DNA of 64,000 bases from Rostratula benghalensis (taxonomy: Eukaryota; Chordata; Aves; Charadriiformes; Rostratulidae), in assembly GCA_013399305.1 (NCBI GenBank), contig VXAI01000038.1, positions 3,547,113 to 3,611,112 of the forward strand, in the 5' to 3' direction. A program made the position numbers and the translations under genes. Of the stretch, positions 38,975-52,255 are shown piece after piece. Each line of letters opens with the position of its first letter. The stretch's first letter is position 1. The notes below the pieces were generated by a model, which saw only the letters and a program-made list of their open reading frames with translations, was not told the origin of the DNA and ran no database searches.

Positions 38975-39524
38975 TTCTTTAATACTGTAATTTTGAACCT
39001 TTGTGAAAGAATGAATTCAAATTACCACTGCTAGACTGGATATAAGTTCACATAAAAACATTATTAAACTGTGCAAGTAACACTTTTTTCAAAACAGCAT
39101 ATATATATCGAACCACTCTGATAACCTACACAATACTGTTCTCTATGTAAATACCATCTTATTAACATTAAAGAGGAAAAATATTTCTATTTGTTCCATG
39201 TACTTGGCTGATTCTGGTTACTTGGCCCCAAGGACCAGCTGTAAAATCTGGATGAAAAAGACTTCACAATACATTTGTGAGATACCTATGAAATACTGTC
39301 CAAAATGAACAGATGGTCAAACTAAAGAATAGACATTAAATACTGTTAAGCTGATCATAATATGAACTACAGCTGGGCAAGATATTTTACTGAAAGAGAT
39401 GTAAATTCAGATGACAATTTTAAAAAAAAAAAAAAAAAAAAAGTTTGAACTTGTCAAATGAGGTGGCAAGAACTTAAACTTTCCAATTCTTTTACATTAA
39501 AAAACCACCAAGATTAACTGTTCG
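38975..39524. other. Short spacer between two CR1 copies, with A21 tract
   Basis: No gene is seen. The notable feature is an uninterrupted run of 21 A at 39422-39442, the longest homopolymer of the window. It lies about 90 bp upstream of the next CR1 start and is not a CR1 tail, since CR1 ends in an octamer repeat. It may be the residue of another, unrecognised insertion. Confidence 0.7.
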
Positions 39525-39536
39525 ATCTCATTAATG

Positions 39537-39876
39537 ACCTCATTAATGTTTATAAATATGTAAAGGGTGAGTGTCAGGAGGATGGAGCCAGGCTCTTCTC
39601 AGCGACGGCCTATGATAGGACAAGGGGCAATGAGTGCAAGCTGGAACACAGGAGGTTCCATTTAAATATGAGGAAAAACTTCTTCACTTTGAGGGTGACG
39701 GAGCACTGGAAGGGGCTGCCCAGAGAGGTTGTGGATTCTCCTTCTCTGGAGACGTTCAAAACCCGTCTGGATGCGTTCCTGTGTGACCTGATCTAGCTGT
39801 TCCTGCTGTGGCAGGGGGATTGGACTGCATGATGTTTCAAGTTCCCTTCCAATCCCTGATAGTCTCTGATTCTGTG
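39537..39876 (+). mobile_element. 5'-truncated CR1 LINE, same subfamily as the 25.4-kb copy
   Basis: This is the last 340 bp of a CR1, sense on the + strand. It begins at GACCTCATTAATG and ends with CCCTTCCAATCCCTGA and the octamers AGTCTCTG, ATTCTGTG. The frame is better preserved than in its sister copy. It reads [14 protein letters not shown], then [19 protein letters not shown], and stops shortly after DAFLCDLI, the normal C-terminal end of CR1 ORF2. By eye it differs from the 25.4-kb copy at roughly two dozen sites plus a 7-bp gap, so both inserted in the same general period. The 12 bases just before it (GATCTCATTAAT) nearly repeat its first 12 (GACCTCATTAAT). Confidence 0.96.
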
Positions 39877-39879
39877 ATC

Positions 39880-42800
39880 TGACATGATGTCTTCCTTGAT
39901 AGCGTATCAAAGTATAACTTCCAAAGAGAAGGGGGGAAAAAAATCTTGCTGAGAAAGCAGGTAAAGTCTTTTGGGGGCTAAGCTTTAGCTTACTTTGGCA
40001 ATAAATTAGTTTCAACCAAACACAGTTTTACTTATTCTCAGAATTCCACTATGAAGATAGCAAGCACCATCACTTGACACATTAAGATCTAATTAAAAAT
40101 ATTGTGGACTACCTAATCAAGAATTCTACAGATGTAAAAAGTTATAGTGAAGACAGAATAAGCTACAAGTTTAAAGAAAACAAAAATCAAAAACCCACCA
40201 ATGCAAACTTTTCTGATTCAGACAATGTAAATGATGTAAATGATAAAGGCCATGAATACACATTTTACATGAAAATCCTAAAATGCAACCAGAGTGTTTC
40301 TTGTTATTTGAAGCAACAACGTGATCAGACTCTTCCCTGCACACCTTTCAAGCTTTTTTGATTTGTAAACACCCCTGGGTTCATGCAATTTCATTAACAG
40401 TTTATATGTAGATTCATTATTCTCTTGCCAGCAACTACTTTTACTTAACTGCTTATGATTCCTCCTTACTTGAAATTGAGCTGAAGATTTATTCACTTAA
40501 GCAACATTTTGATTATCACACATGCATCAGCCACCTTTCATCCTTCATCTACATTATGCACAAGCTGGCTATAGATACACATCAGTCCTGGACTGACCAA
40601 GAGCTTGCAATTGTCTTTCAGCTGTTTAAACACCCAAACTTACAGCAGTAATTCTGTAAAAAATTACACACTTAGGGATGGAAAGCATGCCTAGGCAGGT
40701 TCCAATAAAATGAAACACTGAGCTGCCTATTTTATGTAACTGTATGAAAATTAGAGGCAGTAAAATCCATACAGCTTGCTCACAAAAAGATTTCTGCATC
40801 CGTGAAAAGGAAGCACTTCCTTGTTTATGTATTATTTTTGAAAAAGAAAGAATTTCTGGGTTTAATTCCAAATTTTCTGCTCTTGTTGGATGCAGGTGAC
40901 ACTCCCTTGAAAGAAATTCCATAAGCTCATCTGTGAAGCTTGATTTTTAAGACAAATCTTTTGCAATCACTTCTGATTACATAGGCCATAAATCTGAAAA
41001 AATGTTCCTGGATAGAATTATAATACCATCTCAAAAATCATTACAGGACCCATTTTAGGGTTGGAATCAAATGCACATTTTAATTGCACATTTTGATTCA
41101 GTTATGGTGCCGAAATCTATTGACTTTTGTATTCTTTGCTTTGGTCAGGCTGTTTCCTTCATGCTTCAGTCAAGGAATATAGGCTCACATAGGAGCATAA
41201 CACTATTTCAGGGCTGTTATGGTCAAAACCATGACATATATTGGAATCATTTCACTCTCACACTGCTGATCCTTGTAGTCATTTGATCACCTTCTCCCTT
41301 TCGTAATACTGCAATCGACATGCGTAACCTATTGGTATAATTAAGCAATCATGATTCAGGCAGGAGGCTTCCCTGGGATTAATGACCACTTGGAAGGAGT
41401 TGGTGTCCCAAAATACAGTCTACGGCCATTAGCTTCATTTGTTCATTAAACTTCAGGAAAGGCTTCATAAGAGGTATCTATCTCTGTTAAAAGTCTGAAG
41501 ACTTAAACATAGAGGTATTTTAAATTTCTTGTATTTTACTTAGCATGTCAGACATTCTTAGAGGATTTCATGAGCCATACAACTCTTTAAACTGTCTTTC
41601 ATTGTTATCTTGTTTGTAATTTGGGATTTTCAGAAGTGTAAAACCTTGGTTATTAAGACTTCCATGATAAGAAAATAAAATATTCAAAACCGGAATAAAG
41701 ATGTGGTGGAGTATTCAAGAACCACAGAATTATATGCAGATGTACATTCAGGCAAAGGAGATTACTAACAACAGAGATACAAGTTGCTCCTGGTCCTAGA
41801 TAAATAGTACAAAAATAGAAGAGAGACTTTAGGGAGTCTTTCTCATGGCCCTCAATCCTCACCTTCATATAATCAAGCTTAATTTCTTATTTCGAACAGT
41901 CCCATGAGTGTCATCTTGATCACTGAATTAATTTATTTACACTTAATTTTGAGTTTCAGTATGTTTTGAAAGTATAGAACATTTACAGAATGCATCTCCT
42001 TGCACAGGTAAAGGTAGTGAGAACCTAAGCAGCTTCATCACCCCAGTTTGGAAAATAAGTGGATCTTTCTATTTTTCAAATTAGGTTTCTAAAATTCCCA
42101 CTCAAAAAGGAAGTCAGAAATCTGAAACCCACTTCTACTGTATTGGTCATGAAGCATCAAAAATTCCTGCGGAAGAGATATTCCAAAATATAATTTTAAA
42201 CAACTCAGATGATGTCCCAGCTGAATTTTATTATAAATAACATGGATGAATCTTGTAAGTTAGAATGCCAACAGTCTAAGTTCAAAGTTCATAGCCAGAC
42301 AATTCTGAGTTTAAAAGCGCGATTTCTAAGCCTAAACTCAAGCCAATAATTACTGGATCTTGCTGTGAAGATCAAGAGCTTGAAACTGTAAATTACTGAC
42401 CAACACTGAGAGGTCTCAGGGATTGGGGATTCTCGTCAGTTGTTTTTAATGATGAACTATAGGAAGGAAGAGATATTCAATCTTCTGTGCAAGCAGATTT
42501 ACCAAAAGAAAAGCATTTCTAAATAAAAAGTCCATTTCACCAATATTAAACCTGAAAAGCACTATCAATACCTTTAATAATATCAGACCTTCATATAAAA
42601 AGCCTGTTTTGACAATTAGGCAAATAAACATTGATGATGCGAAAGTATTCTGCTAGCTGTCTGGGCATCAATGTGTTTCAGTCTGAAAAATAAAGATTTC
42701 ACCCAAAGCCACTGAAATTAAATATACTCTTCCTCAGTCATTTTTTTAATAGGCCATTAAATGAGAATAACATTCAAGGAGCATGTGTTTTAACCTCAGA

Positions 42801-44420
42801 GTACTACATTACAGCTAAAAAGAGGCTCTTTTCTATGTATCAGGCTTCCACTGTCTAACTGCTGAACAAACTCTTCCTCAAATAAATAGGAAAAAGAATA
42901 GCATTATTTTAGACAGAACAGAATATAAAGAGAAGATAAACTGCATGTAATCAACATGGTCACAACACAGCTGACAGTTTCTTTTCTTTCTATTTTTCTT
43001 GTGTCAGACACCTTCTGACATGCTAACAATGTTCTTGGGTACAATGTGAAAAAAAATCCCTTATTCAGAGCTGCATGTGTTTCTGTGTAAAATATTCTCC
43101 TGGTAGAAGAGGAGAAATTAAGACTAACATTTTCAGTGGAGATTTAGGTAGCTTTGCAACAAAATTCCATCAAGATTAGACAGGTGATTATCCCTTTACA
43201 TGTCCGTAAACATGCCACCAGTATTGCCTCTCATTGAGGTCTTGTATACCTTTGCCAGCTTGCACAGTGTGTGTGCTCCTGCTTTTTAGCCATAGCACTT
43301 AAATTGGAATGATGAGCAGAGACTTTCAAAGGTAAATTGCCAATCCCGGATTAAAGAGCAAACACTGTTCTATGAGCCTCAGAAGGGTTTCAACTGCTAT
43401 GTGTTTTGTAGCTTTCTGCAAATCTGGACATACTCCAGCACAGTAGTATACTTGTTTCAAAGATGTCTGACTGCTTTCTTGAATTGAAGTGAACTTTACA
43501 GAACATTACTGAAAGCACCATAAAACATCAGAAATATCTGGATCTTAGCCTACCAAATGCTATACACTTGTATAGTTGCCTAATATCTAGCCTTGGCATT
43601 AATAAAGATGAGTGTACTACTGAGGCGTTCTAATTAACCAATAAAACAAAGGAAATTAGCAAGGAATAATTAGCTCCAGCCTTACACAAGGTAAGAAAAG
43701 GCAATGGAAAGCTATTGTTTCAAATGTGGAAAATCGAAGAGGTGATTTTATAGCACATGAGATGACATCATTACTCTCTCCAGATAAATGTCTAAGTGTA
43801 CCACATTAATGAGCTAGAGGATAAAAATGCTTCTTGGGGCTCTATGGAAAGATCAATACAGAGAAGAGGTGTTATACAGGCTCTTTGTTTCACTTTTGGA
43901 GAACCAGTCAATTGACTTCAGAAGAATGACAGTCAAATTTTGGCAAAGAAGCCTCACACAAGCTTCCGGACCATCATGAACTCTGCAAGTGCATTACATT
44001 ACAGATACTGCACATTTATCAGGCAAACTATTCTGGATACATAATGTGAAAAATTATGAAAAGAGAGACAATGACTTCTAAATCTTTAAGTTGTGCCTCC
44101 TGTAACAATCTAATGTGAAGATTTTGATTTTTAAGAAGAGTCATGTTTCACTGTAATGATGAAAACATATATATATTAATGTTTCAGAGCTGTTAAGAGA
44201 CTCCTAGCATTTCACAATTTTAGTGTAAAATATTGGGAAGAAATGGCTTAGATGAACTACTGGGAATGTTGCTTTCCATATCGCAAGGAGCATTCCATGA
44301 AAATTATCTTGAAGATTTTATCCACACTCCACATTCAGGCAGATGTACATTTTGAAGTCATTATTTATTTCAAGTCGTGCATAAAGCTGGGATTTTGCCC
44401 TAATGAGTGACACAAAAGAT
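39880..44420. other. Non-coding stretch, no gene seen
   Basis: There is no named repeat or exon. A perfect 9-bp tandem duplication (ATGTAAATG) lies at 40225-40242, within an open frame of 85 codons (40104-40361) that I consider chance. TGCACATTTT occurs twice at 41072-41081 and 41085-41094. Confidence 0.55.
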
Positions 44421-44422
44421 TG

Positions 44423-44490
44423 TAGAATCATTGAACGGTTTGCATTGGAAGTGACCTTAAAGATCCCCTAGTTCCAACCCCCTTGCCATG
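44423..44490 (-). mobile_element. CR1 3' tail, minus orientation (part of a 5'-inverted copy)
   Basis: Read on the minus strand this is a CR1 3' end: CATGGCAAGGGGGTTGGAAC, then GGATCTTTAAGGTCACTTCC, finishing in a decayed octamer tail (ATTCTA). It is immediately followed by a CR1 body in the opposite orientation at 44513-44918. That body stops at the consensus position where this tail begins. The two pieces are therefore best read as one insertion. Confidence 0.88.
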
Positions 44491-44512
44491 TTCTTCCCAA
44501 CAGAAGGAGGAC

Positions 44513-44918
44513 ACGGACCTGCTAGAGGGAGTCCATTGGAGGGCCATGAAGATCATTTTAAGGCTGGAGCACCTCTCCTTTGAAGACAGGCTGAGACAGT
44601 TGGAGTTGTTCAGCCTGGAGAAGAGAAGGCTTCAGGGAGACCTTATCGCAGCCATCCAGTACCTGAAGGGGGCTACAGGAGAGATGGTGAGGGACTCTTT
44701 ATGACTCTTACTGAAGCAATAGGATGAGGGGTAATGGTTTTAAACCAAAAAAAGAGGAGATTTAGGTGAGATATTAGGAAGAAATTATTTACTGTGAGGG
44801 TGGTGAGCCACTGGCACAGGTTGCCCAGAGAAGTTGTGGATGTCCCATCCCTGCAGGTGTTCAAGGCCAGGTTAAATAGGTCTTTCAGTAATCTGGTCTA
44901 GTCCCTGCCCCTGTGGAA
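44513..44918 (+). mobile_element. CR1 body lacking its 3' tail, plus orientation
   Basis: Recognisable CR1 ORF2 C-terminal sequence. It begins GGACCTGCTAGAGGGAGTCC and passes through the conserved block that translates as [15 protein letters not shown]. It continues through GATATTAGGAAGAAATTATT, GGTTGCCCAGAGAAGTTGTG and CCCTGCAGGTGTTCAAGGCC, and ends at GTCCCTGCCCCTGTGGA. A complete CR1 would continue with the GGTTGGA...ATGATCT...CCTTCCAAC terminus. That terminus is missing here but present in inverted orientation at 44423-44490. The subfamily differs from the copies at 25.4 and 39.5 kb. Confidence 0.92.
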
Positions 44919-44919
44919 C

Positions 44920-47900
44920 AATCAAGAAAAGCTGGCATGCACTGTGTGCTTGTTCTTTGCACCAGCAATGGACATAAGAGAAAAATATTCTGCCTTTTTT
45001 CTTTCTTTGGTAGGCTTCCAAAACCACAAAAAGCAGACATTAAAGAAGAAAAATCTCAGAAGGAATTTACAGGTTACATACATACAGTTCCTCAATAATC
45101 CCTGTCCTGAAATAATTAAACACATACAAATCAACACTCAACAAAATCAATGTGATTATTCAGCCAGCTAGCCCTCACCAAGTTCAATAGTTTCAGTTCA
45201 CAACCTGAAGCAACTGCCCCAAGTGATTCTGACAAAAAGAGTATGTGCCACTGCCTCCCTTTAGTGTCCACTGAAAAATACCTCACTCTTTCTTCCCTGG
45301 CATTATGAGCTCACCAAGTAGAACCAAACTGGAGCCTGCTACTAACCATTTTTTGTATGCTCAAAAGAGAGCTGCTGCGACAAAACTCACATCCAGACAC
45401 AGGCTCAACATTATCAGAACCACAGTACAGATACATATTTTTTTCAATTCTCTGATAATAAAAGAAAATATGATGCAAAAGAGTGGTTTAAAACCAGACT
45501 AAAAGCAAGTAATTTTAATCAACTGTAACCATGTTCAGAAAAAGTGAATATATTCCACTATAATTATTATTTTTGTAACTGCTGTGGGCACAGTTCATAC
45601 TGCTTATCTTAAATGACATTTTGTATCCTCTCTGAGGCCCTTTAAGCAGAAAAGACTTGGCTGTAGAAAAGGTTTATTGTTAAACTGCTATAGTTGTTGT
45701 TCTTATTAATCTACTCTCATTTGCTTTTTCCAAATGCAATAATACTTTTGATTTCAAGGGTCACATTCAAATGCCACTATCCCAAGGAGTAAGTGGAGAA
45801 AATTTAAGCACAGGACATCTCAGTGGGATTTGTAGAACCTTCTGTAAAGTAAATAAGGCCCTTGTGGCTTATCAGTCGTTGGTGTGTTCAGCTCCCTAAA
45901 CCAAGAGAATTGAGGGGATTAGTTAGAAGAGAAATGATATGTACCTAATTAATTCCCCAGATCCCTGTAGATTATACGGAACATTCGTAATAGCAGGAAA
46001 TTGTGACTGAAATTAAAAACACATACCTACAGCAGTGATGCTGAAAAATGCTGCCTTTTTTCCTATTACAGCAATATCATTGATAATGCAAAAGAAAAGA
46101 GCTATTGCATTTTAGAATTTTTTGTTATTTTATTAAAAATTGTTCCTGGGTCAATTTTTTTTTAAATATATTTTTAATACAGAGCTGAGAATTCTCAGTC
46201 TCTGACAAGCACAAGAGAAAAGCAGTGTTAGGAAATTTATATTTATCTTTGTAAATTTGTGATGTTTTAACATTGTACTCTTTGCTCCTCCCCTCTCTCC
46301 CATGCTCCATTTTTTTGACTTTTCATCCATTATCCAAATATCAACAAGATAAAGCTTTTTATGCTTCTCTCAAAGATAGAAACTTGAAAAAACTCTGGGG
46401 AGCCTAAAAGACTGCCTGGATTTAAGTAAGGGCAAGAGAAAAGCACAATCAAAGCTGAGATTTCAGGGAGAAAAGAGGGAAAATGTAAATAAAGCGGACT
46501 AGTTCTAACACAAGAAAAATGAAAGCCATGTGAATTTGTGAAAGTCTGAAATGAATTTTCCATTGTATTTCCTCATTCTATCCCACTTTGGAAGAAGTGC
46601 CTTAGTTATCTCTACATATTCTCACTTCATAGCAGAGAATTGAAAAAAAATGTGCTGTTTATGGAGCAAATTACAGCAGTTTTCAAAAATTATATTTAGG
46701 AGAAGATTACATAAAGATTTATCTAAATTCACATTAACATCTTCAGAGTTCTGCTGTTATATGTCTTTTCAAACCATGTAAAGTGAAACTAATACACGTA
46801 TGTGTTTCTGCAGTTCCAGTCATTTTTATAGGAAAATTTGCCAAGTGCTTCTACCTGTGTCCTGGTTATGGGTCTTTCATGTTTTCTGAATAAAGAATAA
46901 ATAAATATATTTCCTTGTTTGTCTATACTCTTTTATGGTCCTCTCACATGCTCTCATCTATGGAATTGACGACCTACTAGGGATGAGGCTATTTTTCTGT
47001 GTGAGCCCTGTATAATACCATTGCAACTAAGCAAGAAAGATTTCAAAGTACAATTTAAAGTAGAATTTCAAAGAAAGGGGACTTAACACCAAATGAGGAA
47101 CCTCTGCACCCTTCTCACTGACAAACTATGTGACAGTAGGGAGAAGGGATGAAGAACAAATAGTTAGCTCTGAAAAACATTATGAGAAATAGCCCCAGCC
47201 AGACAGGAAATCAAGCGCTTCTTCATACATTCTGTAAACAAGAAAGGTAGTCCAACTTGTCCACAGAGAAGGACAGACAGGAATTCAACATCATCAATAT
47301 TTTGTGAAAAATCACTCAACTACATCAGTTCCTGTAAGATAAAATGATTCAATTTGCAACCAATCAATCATTTGGCATAATAATGGAAGTAAATACTTCA
47401 TAATAGAGGGCTGTCACAGGATCAACGTATTCTGCTCTGGAAATAAACATTTTGGGATTGCTCCATTATTTATTTTCCATAAAACAGATAATTATAAAAT
47501 AATTGGGTTTACTATGGCATTTATGTGGCAGCAGGAAACTATTACTTGGTGACATTCTATTTCAACAACATTATCTCTAAAGAAAAAAAAAAACAAGCAA
47601 GGAAAAAAGGCTAAATGCTTGTATATCTGTCTGTCACACATCCCATTTTCTTAAATACGAGCCACTGACTGACAAGTAATGCCATTTTAAGGGAAATCAA
47701 AAGGCAGTAAACTAATACTGTGCAGTTGTCTTCATCTGCAGTTTTCTGGAGTTTTCATATTTTAGAACAGAATTGTTCATATAAGAACAACACAGTTTTA
47801 AAAAGTACCTTACAAGTCACTGTTAAAAAGCTACTTATATTTTGCACCTCAGACTAAAGCTTGCTGCAGATGATAGCTTAAGTATTTGATTTCAGAAGTC

Positions 47901-49855
47901 AACAAAAATATAGAAAAACACATACTATTGAAAATCTTCCTATCCTCCTATGTTTCCTCTCACTAATACTGCTATAATTCAGCAGTTTTGATTCCTTGAA
48001 ATGTATAACTGCACTGTGTCCACTTTTGAGAAAAACTTTTTTTTTCCCAGTTTGACACCTGAATAAACTAAAAAATAATCTAAGCTATATTAATTGAAAA
48101 CCATCAAATGCTATCAGATTTCACATGCTACTCAGATGTTCCAAGATAAAAATTTGAACTCAAATTTATAACTCGATTTAAATATACAAATCAACTCAAA
48201 TTAAACTGAACCTCAGTACATTTCAAAAAGTTCAAGAAACTCAGGTATCATGCCTAAGCGTATAGATCAGGAAGGAAAAATATTTGTGGTCCCACCTGCA
48301 ACAACCTCTCACCACTGGTGGACAGAACCCTAAAAGATTGATCCATTGTGAGAGATGGACCTATTAAATTCCTTGGAAATGCAGTTCTCAGCTTTGGTTT
48401 GCTCCAGTTTGGGGTTGAAGTCTGGATTCTGTGATACGATTCAGGTCTTGGCAGCTAATGCCTTTCATTTTAGTTTAGTCATTTTAAGATAGTACTGTTC
48501 ATATAGACGGGCTAACAATTTCATACACCTCTAGATGTTCTCAATTAACTGCTTGCTGAAACTTGTTTAAGCATCTGCTTAGCTCTCATAAAGCACTTGA
48601 AGACATACCAGGTTGAGCCAACAATCTACTAGAAATCTGCATAATAATTTAACAGTGCAAATGTTTCCAAAGGGAAATATATATAGTATGACCAAAGTAT
48701 TATGCAAATTTTGTTTTTACAGTGATTTAGACTTGCCATAATATCTTATGCCATTATACAAGCAGTGCATTAAGCCATGTCATTGCTGAGAAAAGCAGGC
48801 AAGAGCTGGACCAGATATCCTGCAGCCTCAGCCTGAATGTATAGATGCCTTAGGGGCACACTACCTATTAATTTAAAATTCTGAAACTAATTATGTATGT
48901 CAGGGTGACCTCTTTCTAATCTACATTCATCACAGAACACAAGCCTTCTGTCTCTGTTGTTCCCATAATAAAATAGCTGTTGATAGACTTATATAATTGA
49001 CTGTATCTGAAGTTGACTCATACCATAGTGCTACATTCAAATTGTATGTAATCCCAGTTGAATGAAGATAAGCAAAAATAATCCACCTATCTCAAGTAAT
49101 TAACTTCTAATGTTTCATAGTAACATTGGGGAAAAAATATTACTCCTGATCTTAAAAACAATGTTGCAAAGCATATAGAAGTCACATTCAGTGCCAAGCT
49201 ACCAGGAAATTATTTGCAAAATTTAAAGATGCAAGTAGCATAAGATATATTCACTTCTATTTATCCCACATATTGCTTGATGTGTCAGAGACACATTGAT
49301 GAAATAGGCACTACATCTAGAAAGAGCCCTGAACATGACACTGGGATTTTCTGACGTGCCTAGAAAAACTAAGTACCTCATTCTCATTGAATTCTGAAGG
49401 AAGCAGAGAAGAAAATACCAGTCAATATTTCACTAACAGGAGAATTTTGTTAGAGCATGCATCTTCCACTGGACCTCTACACACATTACAATGAAAAACA
49501 CACATAAAGAAGAGCTGCTGTTGCCTACCTTAAGAGCAATGACAAGGACTTCTCCAATCACTTTAAGAGAGGCCAGGCTTACAAACGGTCCATTTAAATG
49601 CCCAGCTCAAAATACTAACATGATGAAATACCAACATCCTCAGGCTGCCTCTTCTTTGGCACTGTGATTTTCAGTGAGACTTATGATCAAGGAATTCTCA
49701 ATGACTTTACAATAATTTAGGCAATGCATCTGAAAGCATCCAGCTCTGCACACCTGGTCACTTTGTGCATAGTCCCACAATCTTAAACCAAGCTACTCAG
49801 ATAAACTTAAGTCTTCATAGGATCATGTTTCTACTGAGAAGCTTAAAAAGGCAGC
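44920..49855. other. Non-coding stretch, no gene seen
   Basis: I see neither gene nor named repeat in nearly 5 kb. Open frames near 44913-45171 overlap on both strands and look random. The interval 46565-49814 is almost free of open frames of 60 codons or more, typical of AT-rich intergenic DNA. Confidence 0.6.
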
Positions 49856-49856
49856 A

Positions 49857-49926
49857 CTGAAAAAAAACCCAAAACACCAAACCCCCCCCCCCCAAAACAA
49901 AACAAAAAACAAACCCCAAACCAACA
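49857..49926 (-). repeat. A/C-rich low-complexity tract with C12
   Basis: A/C-only sequence containing a run of 12 C (49882-49893), flanked by AAACCC and CAAAA units. The minus strand is correspondingly G-rich (GGGG, G12, GGG) and could form a G-quadruplex. Runs like this are also places where sequencing length is unreliable. Confidence 0.85.
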
Positions 49927-49929
49927 ACT

Positions 49930-52250
49930 TCAGTGCACTGCATGTTTGAACAGCAAGATGAAATTGAAATGTCATCATTAAACAGAGATTTATCTCCGAA
50001 ATATCCTAGCCCAACGAGCACATGTACTCCAAGGAGACCTCAAAGCTGCAATACGGACTGAGGTACAGAATACAACAGGCAATCAACAAAGCAAACCTCA
50101 TGATAATAATATGGGGAGACATGACAGATACATCTGTTTTGAGGCATATTGAATTTCTAGTGTGGTGTAGTGAGGCAAGAATTCATCTGCTTTTTCTCTT
50201 AGAAACCAAGACCAGCTACACTACCGGGAAGTGGAAAAACATGATACAAAATGTGAGCAAGATTCACCTTAAAAGTAAAAAACATGTTCATACTTGGAAA
50301 TTAATATTTACTTTTATTTCAAGAAGTGCATCTGATGCCTTCAAAATCACAACAGCAGTCTGTTCTCTACAAATGAGTTGCAATGAGGAGAGAAGTTGAA
50401 GGTAATGGCATTAGCCAATCTGTTATGTTATACCTTAATCAGTTAAAAATATACGTTTAACATTTAAAAACATTAGCATTTTCTGTAAGTAGGTCAACCT
50501 GAGCTCCTATGATAAATCTCTGACCTATAACTGTAAAACAGCTACATGCTTGGACCAAAGCAAAGCTTTTCCACTTCTATCCCAATTGATTCCCCGAATC
50601 AATTCTACTCTGCACCAGCAATACTCACTTTCTCTCGTATTTACAGTCTGCTTTTTCCCCAATTCTTATTTATGCTAATAATTAAATAGTCCAACTTATT
50701 TCATTGAAACATGTTCATTTGCACAGCAGAGTGCCTGGTAAGAATCCACCTCCTCTGGAAATGACACTCAACTTCTTAACGGCTTCATGCTTTTCTAGAG
50801 AAGACACTTCAGACAACTGTGTTATTTGGCTCAACAAAACAGCAGCTGGATGAAGTTCTATGGTATCTTACAGACAGCATAATACATGGCCTAACCATTA
50901 GCTTGGAGAGAATCCAGCCCTCAGCTATGAAAGAACTCCTATTGATCTAAGGGCCTATACTCACCACTTATGTAAAGATGATATTGTTTTGACCTCACCA
51001 TCTCCAGTAGATGCACTTGTATGTCATCTCCAAATCAGGCATCCCCCTGAATACGTTTTCTACATGGCAGAACAAGCACATCTAACCTCCCACACTGCAC
51101 TGCTGGTAGGATCCAAATAAGCAGGATCCATCTGTACACTGATAGGACAGAATAGCATAGCATTGTACAGAGCATCTTCCTTTTGTCCTTAACCTCTGCT
51201 TTATTGCTTAGATTAATTTTCATATAGTTCAGTCACATATTTTGCTCACTTGAAATGTCAATCACTAATATTCTAAGAAAACACAAACAGATCATGTTTA
51301 CTGTAAATCGCTTGGGGATTTTACTAAAGGCAAATATGAGCTCCTCTAATAATACTACTAAGTGGGACTATTGAATCTAGGTGTACAAAGTTCCCAATTT
51401 ATCTTTATAAAAAACATAAAAATCCACTTACTTTCCCAAAGATCGGTTTTATGCACTCCCTGAAAGGAGTTTATTCTGTAAAAGTCACTTTTGATATTTC
51501 ATACTTAGTGGCTTCTCAGAAAAACAAAAACATACCATTTCAAAAAACATTCACAAAATACCAAGTAATACAATAATTAAGCAAGTATTTCTTCAAAAGA
51601 CCAGCAAGCTTATCAAATGCTTGTTGTTTATATTCTTTGTATTCTTTCTATAAATTGCACAAAAGATAGCATTTCTTTGCAAGATTGCAGTGTTTTAATT
51701 ATTTTTAGACTTCCTACATGTAAAACTTACACTTTTCTCAAGGCACAGTTTTACCTTCTTTGTCTGTTTGCTTGGGGCTTAGATTTTTCTGGTAAGCTTT
51801 TGGTTTTACCTCTGGAATGTTTGCACTATTGCCAAGTTCTACATATTTTTGTCAGTTCAATACAAGCCTTTTCCAGTGCTCTTCACTGCTGTATCAGCAG
51901 CAGTTCCAAATTACCAATTATAGGAACATATTTCCTTCACCATTGACACCATTTCTAAGGAAAGATGCAAGCAAATGCTACATGTGTCTGGGTGGGATTT
52001 TTGAAGTAATAGCTAAAAGACAGAAACACTCAAATCCTGTAGGCCTTTAGGATATCTAGATGTACAAATGAAGGGCTAAATTTTCTTCTCATATTAGGAA
52101 ACTAAGCTAGGAAGAGGTTGAAATTCCACAGTGTAACATATCCAGAAGTTAAATGGACACGCCAGTCTTCCTTATACCCTTTGGACATCAACGTCCCTAC
52201 TGAAGCTCTCATAACTTTTCTAATATAGCCGACAAGTTCTAGTACATATA
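49930..52250. other. Non-coding stretch, no gene seen
   Basis: An open frame of 125 codons (50022-50399, + strand) is the longest here. It has no domain, no signal peptide and no convincing splice sites, and I do not call it a gene. A 109-codon frame at 51617-51946 is leucine-, cysteine- and serine-rich, as expected from T-rich sequence. Confidence 0.5.
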
Positions 52251-52255
52251 TAACC

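Noticed and set aside
39662..40015. 117-codon open frame (minus strand)
   Set aside because: Mostly the antisense of the CR1 copy at 39537-39876.
50022..50399. 125-codon open frame (+ strand)
   Set aside because: Composition and content look random and no protein family is recognisable. Not supported as a gene.
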